19,657 nucleotides of DNA, from contig WFXI01000291.1 in assembly GCA_015490675.1 (NCBI GenBank), forward strand, positions 1-19,657. The letters run 5' to 3'. The notes under the pieces were generated by a model that was given only the letters and a program-made list of their open reading frames with translations, made no database searches and was not told the origin of the DNA. The position numbers were made by a program, and so were the translations under genes. Of the stretch, positions 7,656 through 15,531 are shown piece after piece (positions within the stretch are counted from its first letter, which is position 1; every line of letters starts with the position of its first letter). Source of the DNA: Hydrogenothermaceae bacterium. GTDB lineage: Bacteria > Aquificota > Aquificia > Aquificales > Hydrogenothermaceae.

Positions 7656-7660
7656 GGAGG
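7656..7660 (+). promoter_or_regulatory. Ribosome binding site that sets the htrA start
   Basis: GGAGG lies 8 nt before the ATG at 7669. An upstream in-frame ATG at 7654 overlaps this site and would have no ribosome site of its own. The downstream ATG also begins exactly at a signal peptide. Confidence 0.85.
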
Positions 7661-7668
7661 TTGATTTT

Positions 7669-9072
7669 ATGAAAAAAACTTTTTTTATTTTTAGTGTATT
7701 ACTGTCTTACTTTTTAGTTTCTTTTGCTTCCGTCCTTGAAGAAATTGAAAAAGAAAGAATTAAAGTAATAGAAGAAGTTGCTCCTGGGGTTGCAACAATA
7801 TTTACAGTTAGGGAAGTAAAAATACCTAATCCTTTTGCTGGCTCACCGTTCTCAGAGTTTTTTGGCTTTCCAAATCAAAAAGAGTTTAAACAAAGGCAAG
7901 AAGGACTTGGGTCTGGATTTATTGTAAAGATTGATAAAAAGAAAAAACTTGTTTATTTACTTACAAATAACCATGTAGTTGAAAATGCAACTAACATTAA
8001 AGTTCAGTTCAAAAACAAGCTTGTTCTAGATGCAAAAATTGTTGGAACAGATAAACTAGCAGATGTGGCAGTTATAGCTGTCCCATTTAAAAATGGAATA
8101 GAAAAGTATGCAGAAAAGCACATTTTAAAGCTTGGAGATTCAGATAAATTAAAGCCTGGAATGACAGTTATAGCTATTGGTAGTCCATTAGGCTTAAAAT
8201 GGACAGTTACAGAGGGTATTATTTCAGCTTTAGATAGAGCAATAGAAGGACATCCTGGAGAAGGATTTATTCAAACTGATGCAGCAATAAACCCTGGGAA
8301 CTCTGGAGGACCTCTTGTAAATATTAAAGGAGAAGTAATTGGAATAAACACTGCAATTATTGCAGGAGCTCAAGGATTAGGTTTTGCAGTTCCTATTAAT
8401 CAGGCAAAATGGATAATGGAACAAATATTAAAATATGGAAAAGTAAAAAGAGGTAAACTTGGGGTTGTGATACAGCCATTAACTCCTGAACTTGGAAAAT
8501 ACTTTGATATTAATTATGGGGTAATTGTTACAAAAGTTATGAAAGATTCACCTGCAGAAAAAGCAGGTATAAAGGCAGGGGATATAATTATAGCTGTTAA
8601 CGGTAAAAAGGTTGAAGACCCTAATGATTTACAAAAGTATGTAATGAGAACAATGCCAGGAAAGAAAATTACAATTACAGTAGTTAGAGATGGAGATAAA
8701 AAAGATATAGATGTAGTTGTTGGTTCTTGGGAAGAGGATTTAGATACAGGAAATCTTCAAGAATTAGAAGTTAAATATGGTCTTATTGTGAAAGATATAA
8801 CTCCTCAAATTGTTGAAAGATATAGACTTCCTAAAGTGCCTTACGGAGTAATTGTGTATGGAGTTAAGTTTGGCTCCCCTGCAGATGAAGCAGGTCTTAG
8901 AAGTGGCGATATTATAATGAGTGTAAATAAACATCCTGTAAGGTCTGCAGAGGAGTTCTGGAAATTTGTTAAAAAGGCTGAAAAATCTGGAAAAGATGAT
9001 ATCCTGCTCAAAGTTAGAAGGGGCTCAACTGTATTGTTTACAGTAATGCCTATTATTAAAGATAAAAAATAA
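7669..9072 (+). CDS. degP: Periplasmic serine protease HtrA/DegP with two PDZ domains
   Basis: Envelope protease-chaperone of the HtrA family. A signal peptide MKKTFFIFSVLLSYFLVSFA leads the 467-residue protein. The trypsin-like domain carries the triad H102 (TNNHVVENA), D132 (ADVAVIAV) and S212 (NPGNSGGPLVN). PDZ1 spans about 262-350 (SPAEKAGIKAGDIIIAVNGK) and PDZ2 about 390-460 (SPADEAGLRSGDIIMSVNKH). A regulatory LA loop is present around GSPFSEFFGFPNQKEFKQRQ. Two PDZ domains match the DegP/DegQ layout and not DegS. I chose the ATG at 7669 over the in-frame ATG at 7654 because GGAGG overlaps the latter and sits 8 nt before the former. It ends in TAATG, overlapping nadD by one base. It is the envelope counterpart to the DnaK/HtpX genes further left. 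Confidence 0.96.
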   Translation: MKKTFFIFSVLLSYFLVSFASVLEEIEKERIKVIEEVAPGVATIFTVREVKIPNPFAGSPFSEFFGFPNQKEFKQRQEGLGSGFIVKIDKKKKLVYLLTNNHVVENATNIKVQFKNKLVLDAKIVGTDKLADVAVIAVPFKNGIEKYAEKHILKLGDSDKLKPGMTVIAIGSPLGLKWTVTEGIISALDRAIEGHPGEGFIQTDAAINPGNSGGPLVNIKGEVIGINTAIIAGAQGLGFAVPINQAKWIMEQILKYGKVKRGKLGVVIQPLTPELGKYFDINYGVIVTKVMKDSPAEKAGIKAGDIIIAVNGKKVEDPNDLQKYVMRTMPGKKITITVVRDGDKKDIDVVVGSWEEDLDTGNLQELEVKYGLIVKDITPQIVERYRLPKVPYGVIVYGVKFGSPADEAGLRSGDIIMSVNKHPVRSAEEFWKFVKKAEKSGKDDILLKVRRGSTVLFTVMPIIKDKK

Positions 9073-9659
9073 TGATAGCAATTTACGGTGGAAGTTTTGA
9101 CCCTATACATATAGGGCATTTAAGACTAGCTGAAGATGTTAGAGAAGAATTTAACTTTAGGCAGGTGATTTTTGTCCCTGCCTATATTTCCCCTTTTAAA
9201 GAAGGATATTTTGCTTCCCCTGAAGATAGAATTAATATGATTAAGTTAGCTATTAAATATAATCCTTATTTTTCTTTTGATGATTTTGAAATAAAAAAAG
9301 GTGGTAAATCTTACACAATAGATACAATAAGATACTTTAAAGAAAAATTTGAGAATCTATTTTTTATTGTTGGAACAGATGCTTTTTTATTTCTCCATAA
9401 ATGGAAAGATTATGAAGAGCTTATAAATTTAACAAATTTTGTAGTTTTATTAAGAGGTAATGACAGTAAAGAACTGGTAAAAAATTATATAGAAACAAAT
9501 TTTCCAAAAAATAAAAATTCTTTTTATATTTTTCAAAGTAGAAAAATAGATATATCCTCAACAGAAATAAGAAAAAAAATAAAAGAAGGAAGGAGCATAA
9601 AATATTTAGTCCTTCCTGAAGTTGAAGAATATATAAAAGAAAAAAAGTTATATCTATGA
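9072..9659 (+). CDS. nadD: Nicotinate-nucleotide adenylyltransferase NadD
   Basis: Transfers AMP from ATP to nicotinate mononucleotide, making deamido-NAD in the shared last steps of NAD synthesis. At 195 residues it is the usual length. Nucleotidyltransferase motifs are clear: GGSFDPIHIGHLRLAED (6-22) with the HxGH pair H13/H16, KKGGKSYTIDTI (75-86), IVGTDAF (99-105) with WKDYEEL (111-117), and ISSTEIRKKI (161-170). Its ATG shares one base with the htrA stop (TAATG) and there is no good ribosome site of its own, so translation is probably coupled to htrA. The pairing with a periplasmic protease has no obvious metabolic logic. The 3' end overlaps the convergent regulator gene by 6 bp. Confidence 0.96.
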   Translation: MIAIYGGSFDPIHIGHLRLAEDVREEFNFRQVIFVPAYISPFKEGYFASPEDRINMIKLAIKYNPYFSFDDFEIKKGGKSYTIDTIRYFKEKFENLFFIVGTDAFLFLHKWKDYEELINLTNFVVLLRGNDSKELVKNYIETNFPKNKNSFYIFQSRKIDISSTEIRKKIKEGRSIKYLVLPEVEEYIKEKKLYL

Positions 9660-10310
9660 AATTCCCTTCATTTGTAAATATTCTTTTATTTCGTGCAGTA
9701 GTTGTGCTGGAGATTTAACAGGATAATTAATTTCTCTAACAACCTCTGTGGCAGGCAATCCCTTTATATCTATTCCTTTTAATAGGTCTGCTAGAACATC
9801 AGAGTTTTCTATTGGATATTTTACTCCTTTCATTCTCTTTAGCACTGCATAAGCCCAAGGAACATCACAAACCTGTGCAACCTGTGCTCCTGAAGTAGCA
9901 CAAAATTCTAGTAATACCTGTGCTTCCTGACCATCTTTTACAAGTTTAAATGCAAGTTTTGCAATACCACCTGCAGTATGAACTCTCATTTCCTTCTTTT
10001 CTTCTTTTGTAAGCTCATCCATATGCTGGATTTTATATAATGCTAAATTTGGGTCAGCTCTTAAAATGTTTCTAACTGTGTTTTTAGTAAGTCCAACAAT
10101 TTCTGCAATTTCTTCTTCTGTTTTTAAGTATTCTTCTCTTAACACTATTACAAAAGATGCTCTTGCTAAAGATGGAAGCCAAGTTAATGTTCTGTATTCT
10201 GCAAGTTTATGAAGACCACCTAATAGATCTAAAGATTTAAAAAATACTCTAGAGACTAAATTTTCTAAATCTGCATCGTTTAACTTTACTTCTCCTAAAA
10301 ATACGACCAT
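9654..10310 (-). CDS. HTH regulator, partner of the KaiC-like ATPase (near-KaiC domain type)
   Basis: 218-residue probable cytoplasmic regulator. A helix-turn-helix is visible at about 60-85, with EYLKTEEEIAEIVGLTKNTV (60-79) followed by RNILRADP. It is followed by a Glu/Lys hinge and a compact domain with KLAFKLVKDGQEAQVLLEFC (118-137), ATSGAQVAQVCDVPWAY (138-154) and a C-terminal SPAQLLHEIKEYLQMKGI. The phrase VPWAYAVLKRMKGVKYPIEN and the adjacency to a KaiC homologue match my memory of the thermophile 'near-KaiC' regulatory family (TIGR03879 as I recall, not checked). Two cysteines (C137 and C148) lie in the C-terminal domain. The start is ATG behind GGAGGGG, about 4 nt away. It is 66 bp downstream of the KaiC-like gene, so the two are likely co-transcribed. 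DNA binding is inferred from the HTH; the target is unknown. Confidence 0.75.
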   Translation of the reverse strand: MVVFLGEVKLNDADLENLVSRVFFKSLDLLGGLHKLAEYRTLTWLPSLARASFVIVLREEYLKTEEEIAEIVGLTKNTVRNILRADPNLALYKIQHMDELTKEEKKEMRVHTAGGIAKLAFKLVKDGQEAQVLLEFCATSGAQVAQVCDVPWAYAVLKRMKGVKYPIENSDVLADLLKGIDIKGLPATEVVREINYPVKSPAQLLHEIKEYLQMKGIS

Positions 10311-10376
10311 TTTGCCCCTCCATATTAGGTTTTTCTTAATTTTATAATATAACTATAAATATAAAATTTGCAAAAA

Positions 10377-11261
10377 TTATTTAGATGAAATAGGCTCTAA
10401 AATTCTAACTAAACCTGTTTCTGTTATCTCCATAAAATGAACCCTTGTATCGTGTCCTGCCATTCTGCAACCATCTATTCTAAAAAGTCTTACAATTTCA
10501 CCAACATCTTTCTTATACATTTTTGCTTTGAATTGATTGTCAACAATCTCTTTGGCTAAAACCATAGTTCCATCAACTATATGTCCTACTGCATAACCTC
10601 CAGCTGCTTCTGCAGATAAATCCTCGTGCCCACTTCTTTTTTGAGAAATAAGTAAAGCAGTTTGATACCATTTCTTTAGGAAATTATAAATTCTTCTAAC
10701 AACTCCCCTTGCAAGCATTTCTTTGTTTTCAAATAATCCTGTAATACTGTCTATTACTGTGAATTTAACTTTGTAAGTTTTTATTGCATAAGCAAGGGTT
10801 GCAAGTAAATCTGGAATATTTTCCCTTAAGGTTGTGTGAGATGCTGCATCAATAATGATTATATTATCTTCAAACTTTTCAAAATCCAGTCCCATTGCTG
10901 TTGCACGAAGTTTTAGGGAAGATGCCAAAAAGTTTGCAGGAGTTTCTACTGTAATAAATACAACTTTATGCCCCTCTGATGCCTGTTTAACAGTAAATTG
11001 CTCTGCCATTAAAGATTTTCCTGTATCATTTACGCCTGTTATATTAAAAACAGCATAAGCAGGAATTCCACCTAAAGGTTTTTTAACAATTTTCCCATTT
11101 TCAGACTCAACAATAAAGAAAAGGTCATCCAATCCTTCAATACCAGTTGGAACTCCATAAATTTTAGGTGCTTTTTCAAGTGCTTCACTACCAACAAATA
11201 TACCTTCTTTAACTACTTTTGGTTTTAAATGCTCTTCTTGATAAATATTTTCTTCTGACAA
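10377..11261 (-). CDS. KaiC-like RecA-fold ATPase, thermophile type
   Basis: Single-domain RecA/KaiC-superfamily ATPase of about 294 residues; cyanobacterial KaiC has two such domains. Counted from the TTG start, Walker A GVNDTGKS is at about 76-83 and Walker B TVIDS at about 168-172, and YGVPTGIEGLDDLF (about 35-48) is the typical KaiC lead-in. After the second strand it reads ITVETPANFLASS: one acid stands where KaiC has a Glu pair, followed by Thr. Hydrolysis may therefore differ from KaiC. I prefer TTG at 11261 because GGAGG (11270-11274) sits 8 nt before it. The in-frame GTG at 11276, which would add five residues, overlaps that GGAGG and lacks a site of its own. By memory it resembles the AF_0795-type KaiC proteins found only in thermophiles. 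It precedes its HTH partner gene and is divergent from the chemosensory operon. Role: sensory or regulatory by inference; a circadian role is not implied. Confidence 0.82.
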   Translation of the reverse strand: MSEENIYQEEHLKPKVVKEGIFVGSEALEKAPKIYGVPTGIEGLDDLFFIVESENGKIVKKPLGGIPAYAVFNITGVNDTGKSLMAEQFTVKQASEGHKVVFITVETPANFLASSLKLRATAMGLDFEKFEDNIIIIDAASHTTLRENIPDLLATLAYAIKTYKVKFTVIDSITGLFENKEMLARGVVRRIYNFLKKWYQTALLISQKRSGHEDLSAEAAGGYAVGHIVDGTMVLAKEIVDNQFKAKMYKKDVGEIVRLFRIDGCRMAGHDTRVHFMEITETGLVRILEPISSK

Positions 11262-11269
11262 TTGGAATA

Positions 11270-11274
11270 CCTCC
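11270..11274 (-). promoter_or_regulatory. Ribosome binding site favouring a TTG start for the KaiC-like gene
   Basis: On the minus strand GGAGG is followed by 8 nt and then TTG (11261-11259). It overlaps the alternative GTG start at 11276-11274, which makes that start unlikely. Confidence 0.7.
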
Positions 11275-11311
11275 ACTAAAGCTTTGCTTTTAATATAAAG
11301 GCTATTATAAA

Positions 11312-11341
11312 TTTATACAACATTGTTAAATTTTAAGACAA
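11312..11341 (-). promoter_or_regulatory. Possible promoter of the KaiC-like operon
   Basis: On the minus strand TTGTCT (11336-11341) is followed after 18 bp by TATAAA (11312-11317). It is reasonably placed before the KaiC-like gene, but the AT-rich context makes chance matches common. Confidence 0.4.
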
Positions 11342-11376
11342 TATAGTGTTAATTTGTGATAAAAATCATACCTAAT

Positions 11377-11405
11377 TTGACAAATATCATTCCATCTAAT
11401 ATGCT
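11377..11405 (+). promoter_or_regulatory. Sigma-70-type promoter of the chemosensory operon
   Basis: TTGACA (11377-11382) is followed after exactly 17 bp by TATGCT (11400-11405). The predicted start is about 55 nt before the ATG at 11466. A perfect -35 and good spacing make this the second-best promoter in the window after that of dnaK. Confidence 0.65.
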
Positions 11406-11465
11406 AATTATTAATCCTGAAAATATAAATATTTAAAACAATAAATTTTCAAGGAGGGAATAAAT

Positions 11466-13343
11466 ATGGGCTTTCTAAAATTTAACGATGAAGACAAAAA
11501 ACCACCAGAAAATCACACAGAAGAAGAAAAACCTCCCCTTCCAAATGTCCAAGAAACAACAGTAGATGAAACAGACCTAGCAAAAATCGCCGATACACTC
11601 CTCGCAAAAATCCAAGAAGGTCTTGCTGCTGTAGAAGAATTAAAAGGAACTATGGAGCAAATTGCTGCAGCTGCAGAAGAAAGTGCAGGAGCAACAGAAG
11701 AAAGTTTAAGTGCTATAACAGAGATAAAGCAAAATTCAAAACTTTTTGAAAAAGAAGCAGAGGACATAGTCCTTGTTTCTGAAAAGTTAGAAGAACTTTT
11801 AACTGTTGCTTCTGAAAATATAGCTGAATCAAGTATTGGAATGAGAAGAACTGCAGAAACTGCTATTAACATAGCAGAAAAAGGAGAAAAATTATTTGAA
11901 GCTTCAGAAAAAATTACAGATGCAGTTAATCTTATTACAAAACTTGCTAAAAAAACTTCATTACTTGCACTAAACGCAGCAATTGAGGCAGCAAGAGCAG
12001 GAGAAAATGGAAAAAGTTTTACTGTAATGGCATCAGAAATAAGGGCTATGGCCTCAAAATCAAACAATTATGCTTTAAAAATTAAAGATATAGTTTCACT
12101 AATACAAGGAAAAATAAAAAATATAAAAGATGCAATTTTAGAAATAAAACAAGATATGCAAAAAGCATCTACAGATGCAGAAAATATTTCAAGCAAAATG
12201 AAATTTTTAGTTGAATCTATGGAAAATCTAGTAAATACCATCGAAAGAATGCTTTTATCTATAAAAAAGGTTGTAAATGAAATAGAAATATTCCATCAAG
12301 GAGCTGAAACAATTGCTGCAGCTGCAGAAGAAAGTGCAAGTGCTGTTGCAGAAATAACTAATACAGTTTCAGCACAGGTTCAAGCATTTTCTCAGGCAGA
12401 AGAAGCAGGAAAAATGCTTAGAGATTTAACAATAAAATTAAAAACTGGAGACAAAAAACTAGTAGCCCACGAATTAGCTGCTGCATCGGAACAGCTTGCC
12501 AGTTCAATAGAAGAGCTTGAAAGGTCTATGGAACAGGTAGTTGAAGCATTAGAGCAAATAGAGCAAGCTGCAGAAATTTCAAAAAATGATGCTACCAAAA
12601 ATGCAGAAGTTGCAAATAGATGCTTGGATTATACAAAAGAAGTAAAAGACTATGTAGAAGAAATAGATAAAGTCATAAAAGAAGTTAGCAAAGAATTTGA
12701 TGAGATTATAAACACTTTAGCTAATATTAGAGAGTTATCCTCTAAAAGCGAAGAAGGAGCAGAAGCAAGTAAAAACGAACTGAATTTTGTTAAATCTAAA
12801 ATAAACTCTTTAAATAACACAATCAAGAAAATAGAGCTTGCTATTGTGCAGGTCGCAGCCCTTTCTATAAATGGTGCAGTTGAAGCCATTAGAATTGGAG
12901 AACTTGGAGAAGGATTTAGTGAAGTTTCTAATGATATTAGAGACCTAGCTAGCACTTCTGAAGAAAATTTAGACAAAGTAATAGAAATTATAGATACAGT
13001 TCAAGAAGAAAACGACATTATACTTGTTGAGATAAATAACATAATTCTTAATCAAGAAAGGGAAAATGAAAAACTTCAAAAACTAGAATACGAGCTTGCA
13101 AGAAACAAAAAAAGCATAGGAGAAGTAAAAGAAAAAATAGAAAAGTTCTTAACTTCCACAGAAGAAATGTATACAGCCTTAGAACAATCAAAAATAGCTG
13201 CAGAACAAATTAAAGAAGCAGCAGAACTTTCACATCAAAATACCTCCCAGTCAAAAGAAGCAGCAAATATTATTTTAGGAATTACTAGAGATATGAGGGT
13301 TTATGTAAATAAACTTTCTGAGATGGCAAGTGCATTAATTTAA
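11466..13343 (+). CDS. Soluble tandem MCP-type signalling protein (two signalling hairpins, no sensor)
   Basis: Cytoplasmic chemoreceptor-like protein of 625 residues with no membrane segment and no PAS, GAF or other ligand domain. After an acidic, Pro-rich head (1-35) come two coiled-coil MCP hairpins. The first (about 45-325) has a near-canonical tip, TSLLALNAAIEAARAGENG at 164-182. The second (about 330-625) has a diverged tip, VQVAALSINGAVEAIRIGEL at 461-480. Helices flanking each tip carry methylation-like IAAAAEESA (66-74 and 283-291) and looser counterparts at 337-372 and 570-590. By alignment to E. coli Tsr, trimer-contact Glu385 and Arg388 are kept in both tips (E174/R177 and E473/R476), but Phe373 is Lys162 or Val461. 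There is no C-terminal NWETF-type CheR tether. AAGGAGGG precedes the ATG. It is the first gene of the operon with CheW3, CheR and a c-di-GMP enzyme. Confidence 0.9.
   Translation: MGFLKFNDEDKKPPENHTEEEKPPLPNVQETTVDETDLAKIADTLLAKIQEGLAAVEELKGTMEQIAAAAEESAGATEESLSAITEIKQNSKLFEKEAEDIVLVSEKLEELLTVASENIAESSIGMRRTAETAINIAEKGEKLFEASEKITDAVNLITKLAKKTSLLALNAAIEAARAGENGKSFTVMASEIRAMASKSNNYALKIKDIVSLIQGKIKNIKDAILEIKQDMQKASTDAENISSKMKFLVESMENLVNTIERMLLSIKKVVNEIEIFHQGAETIAAAAEESASAVAEITNTVSAQVQAFSQAEEAGKMLRDLTIKLKTGDKKLVAHELAAASEQLASSIEELERSMEQVVEALEQIEQAAEISKNDATKNAEVANRCLDYTKEVKDYVEEIDKVIKEVSKEFDEIINTLANIRELSSKSEEGAEASKNELNFVKSKINSLNNTIKKIELAIVQVAALSINGAVEAIRIGELGEGFSEVSNDIRDLASTSEENLDKVIEIIDTVQEENDIILVEINNIILNQERENEKLQKLEYELARNKKSIGEVKEKIEKFLTSTEEMYTALEQSKIAAEQIKEAAELSHQNTSQSKEAANIILGITRDMRVYVNKLSEMASALI
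11660..12338 (+). repeat. 28-bp exact direct repeat inside the tandem-MCP gene
   Basis: An identical 28-nt stretch lies at 11660-11687 and 12311-12338, encoding IAAAAEESA on both sides of the first signalling tip. The offset is 651 bp, a multiple of three. Recombination between the copies would remove the canonical tip and leave the reading frame intact. Confidence 0.85.
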
Positions 13344-13364
13344 GTTTTTGGGAGGTATTTTGTT

Positions 13365-14711
13365 ATGCCAAAAATAAATCTACTTGAGTTTAAAATTAAA
13401 GATAATCTATTTGGTATAAGAACAGAGTATATAAAAACTATTTTTGACATAGAAAAAATAAAGCCTCTAGTATTAATGCCTGATTATGTTGCAGGTATTA
13501 CTTCTGTTGGAAAACAAGCATATTTGCTTATTTGCCTTGAGAATTTGCTAGGTTTATCAGAAGGAAAATGTGAAGACCCTGTAGGTAAAACAGCGATTGT
13601 TGTAAATGTTTATGGAAAACTTTATGCACTAATAGTAGATGAAATCTTAAAAATAGAAGAGATAGAGAAAAAAGGTGCTGACGATATAGTTAACTTTTAC
13701 AATAAACAGGGGGTTGTTTTAGAAGAAATTACACCTGAATTTTTAAAATTAAAAATAAAAGTTCCAGCACTTAAATATGAAAAAATAAAAACAGAAGAAA
13801 AAACTAAAACATCTAAAGACACATCTTACAAAACATTTTTAATATTTGAACTGGATGATAACTACTTTGCATTAAACACAGATTATATAAGAAAAGTTGA
13901 ATACTTAGAAAATCTAAAAAAATCAATTACTGCAGAAGATGAGCTTGTTGAAGGGGTTTTTCTTGTAAAAAATTCACCTGTTAAGGCACTTAACTTTAAA
14001 AAATTATTTAAACTGGATACAGATGAGAAAGAGGAAAGTTTAATAATTCTAGAAAAAGATAAAAAAGATTTTGGTATAAAAGCAGACAGTGTATTAGATA
14101 TTTTATCTGTAGCAGAAACAGAATTAAACAAAAGTGAAAATCCTAAAGCAATACTAAAAGACTTCTTTGTTTATAAAGATACAATCATCCCTGTTTTTTC
14201 TGATAAATATTTAGAAGAATTACTTGAAAAATATGCATTAACAAGAGAAAAAACTGAAGAAGAAAAGAAAATAAAGATAGATGAAAAAGACTTTTTAATT
14301 GTTGATATATTAGGAGAAACCTTTGCAATTCCTATGGAAAAAATAGCAGAAGTTTTAGAATACGAAGATATTCACATAACAACTTATCCATCTGAGAGTG
14401 AATATATAAAAGGTCTTGGAGCTTTTAGAGACAAATCATTTTTTGTATTTACTTTAGAAAATATTTTGAATAAAGAAATAGATACATCTAACGAAGATAC
14501 AAAGGTTATAGTTTTAGAAGAAAATGGAGTTTATACATCAATTTTAATTTCAGAAATAAAAGATATAATCTCTATTCCTTTAGATAGAATTTCTCAGCTT
14601 GAGACAGAAGAATCTATCATTGGTGGAATAGTAATAGATAAAAATGGGGAGATAATAAACATAATTAATTTAAGGTGGATGCTAGGACACAAGGAAAATA
14701 AAAATGATTAA
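13365..14711 (+). CDS. Triple CheW-domain coupling protein
   Basis: Cytoplasmic scaffold of 448 residues with three CheW-like domains in series and no kinase domain. Domain 1 is about 3-135 (LLEFKIKDNLFGIRTEYIKT, then VGKTAIVVNVYGKLYALIVD). Domain 2 is about 153-290 (TFLIFELDDNYFALNTDYIR, then ESLIILEKDKKDFGIKADSV). Domain 3 is about 305-442 (DFLIVDILGETFAIPMEKIA, then TKVIVLEENGVYTSILISEI). The third is closest to ordinary CheW. CheW normally links receptors to the kinase CheA. Three domains in one chain could bridge several receptor tips, which suits the two tips of the preceding gene. Lys/Glu/Thr-rich linkers join the domains. A GGGAGG site precedes the ATG. It starts 21 nt after the MCP gene and overlaps cheR by 8 nt. 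The exact partners are unknown. Confidence 0.9.
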   Translation: MPKINLLEFKIKDNLFGIRTEYIKTIFDIEKIKPLVLMPDYVAGITSVGKQAYLLICLENLLGLSEGKCEDPVGKTAIVVNVYGKLYALIVDEILKIEEIEKKGADDIVNFYNKQGVVLEEITPEFLKLKIKVPALKYEKIKTEEKTKTSKDTSYKTFLIFELDDNYFALNTDYIRKVEYLENLKKSITAEDELVEGVFLVKNSPVKALNFKKLFKLDTDEKEESLIILEKDKKDFGIKADSVLDILSVAETELNKSENPKAILKDFFVYKDTIIPVFSDKYLEELLEKYALTREKTEEEKKIKIDEKDFLIVDILGETFAIPMEKIAEVLEYEDIHITTYPSESEYIKGLGAFRDKSFFVFTLENILNKEIDTSNEDTKVIVLEENGVYTSILISEIKDIISIPLDRISQLETEESIIGGIVIDKNGEIINIINLRWMLGHKENKND

Positions 14712-15525
14712 TTTAGCATTACTTAAAAGGTTGAGGGATTTTCTAAGTAATAAATTTGGAGTTTTCATAGATGATGAGAAATTAGAAAGTATTTATAAAA
14801 GAAAATTTTTGTCCATAATGAATGAGTTTGGATATACAGATTTTAATAGTTTTTATAAAGATATAATCTTTCAAAGAAATTCAAGACTTTTAGAAAGAGT
14901 AATTGATGTAATAACTGTAAATGAAACTTACTTTTTTAGAGAAGCATACCAGTTTGATACACTTGTTAATTATATAATTCCAGAGCTTGATAAGATAAGA
15001 CCTAAAACTGAAAGTATAAACATTTTAAGTGCTCCCTGCTCTACAGGAGAGGAAGTATATAGTATAGCTATATATTTAATGGAAGAAGGAAACTTTATAA
15101 AAAAACGGGATTTCTTGCTTCTTGGAATAGATATTGATAAACAAGCAATAGAAAAAGCAAAAGTTGGACTATACTCAGAAAGAAGTGTTCATAAACTTCC
15201 GAAAGAAATTATAGATAAATATTTCATAAAGAAAGGCAATTTATATCAGATAAGAGATATTCTACGAAATGCAGTTAACTTTAAGGTTGTTAATGTTCTT
15301 GATAAATACGAAATGAAAAGATTAGGTAAGTTTGATGTAATATTTTCTAGAAATATGCTCATATATTTTGATGAACACAATAGAAAAGAAGCAATAAATA
15401 ACTTTTATAATATATTAAAGACAAATGGGTATTTATTTTTAGGGCACGCAGAAAAAGTGCCAGATGATTTTAAGTTGTTTAAAAGGGAAAAAATTGGTGA
15501 AGCTTTTGTTTACAGGAAGGTGTAA
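14704..15525 (+). CDS. cheR: Chemotaxis protein methyltransferase CheR
   Basis: SAM-dependent methyltransferase that methylates glutamates on MCP signalling helices. At 273 residues it is the usual length. An N-terminal helical domain (about 1-68) is followed by ITVNETYFFRE (70-80). The SAM-binding loop is INILSAPCSTGEEVYSIA (105-122), with GIDIDKQAIEKAK (141-153) and FDVIFSRNMLIYFD (210-223). GHAE (247-250) ends the core. The usual GEEPYS reads GEEVYS here, a mild change. No TPR domain follows. The start overlaps the triple-CheW gene by 8 nt, and AAGGA lies a few bases upstream. Its natural substrate is probably the tandem-MCP product two genes upstream. No cheB (demethylase) is visible in the window. 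Confidence 0.97.
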   Translation: MINLALLKRLRDFLSNKFGVFIDDEKLESIYKRKFLSIMNEFGYTDFNSFYKDIIFQRNSRLLERVIDVITVNETYFFREAYQFDTLVNYIIPELDKIRPKTESINILSAPCSTGEEVYSIAIYLMEEGNFIKKRDFLLLGIDIDKQAIEKAKVGLYSERSVHKLPKEIIDKYFIKKGNLYQIRDILRNAVNFKVVNVLDKYEMKRLGKFDVIFSRNMLIYFDEHNRKEAINNFYNILKTNGYLFLGHAEKVPDDFKLFKREKIGEAFVYRKV

Positions 15526-15531
15526 TTAGAT

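Noticed and set aside
11513..12976. Minus-strand open frames inside the tandem-MCP gene
   Set aside because: They are reverse shadows of low-complexity coiled-coil codons (Ser/Ala/Phe-rich) with no start signals or known motifs.
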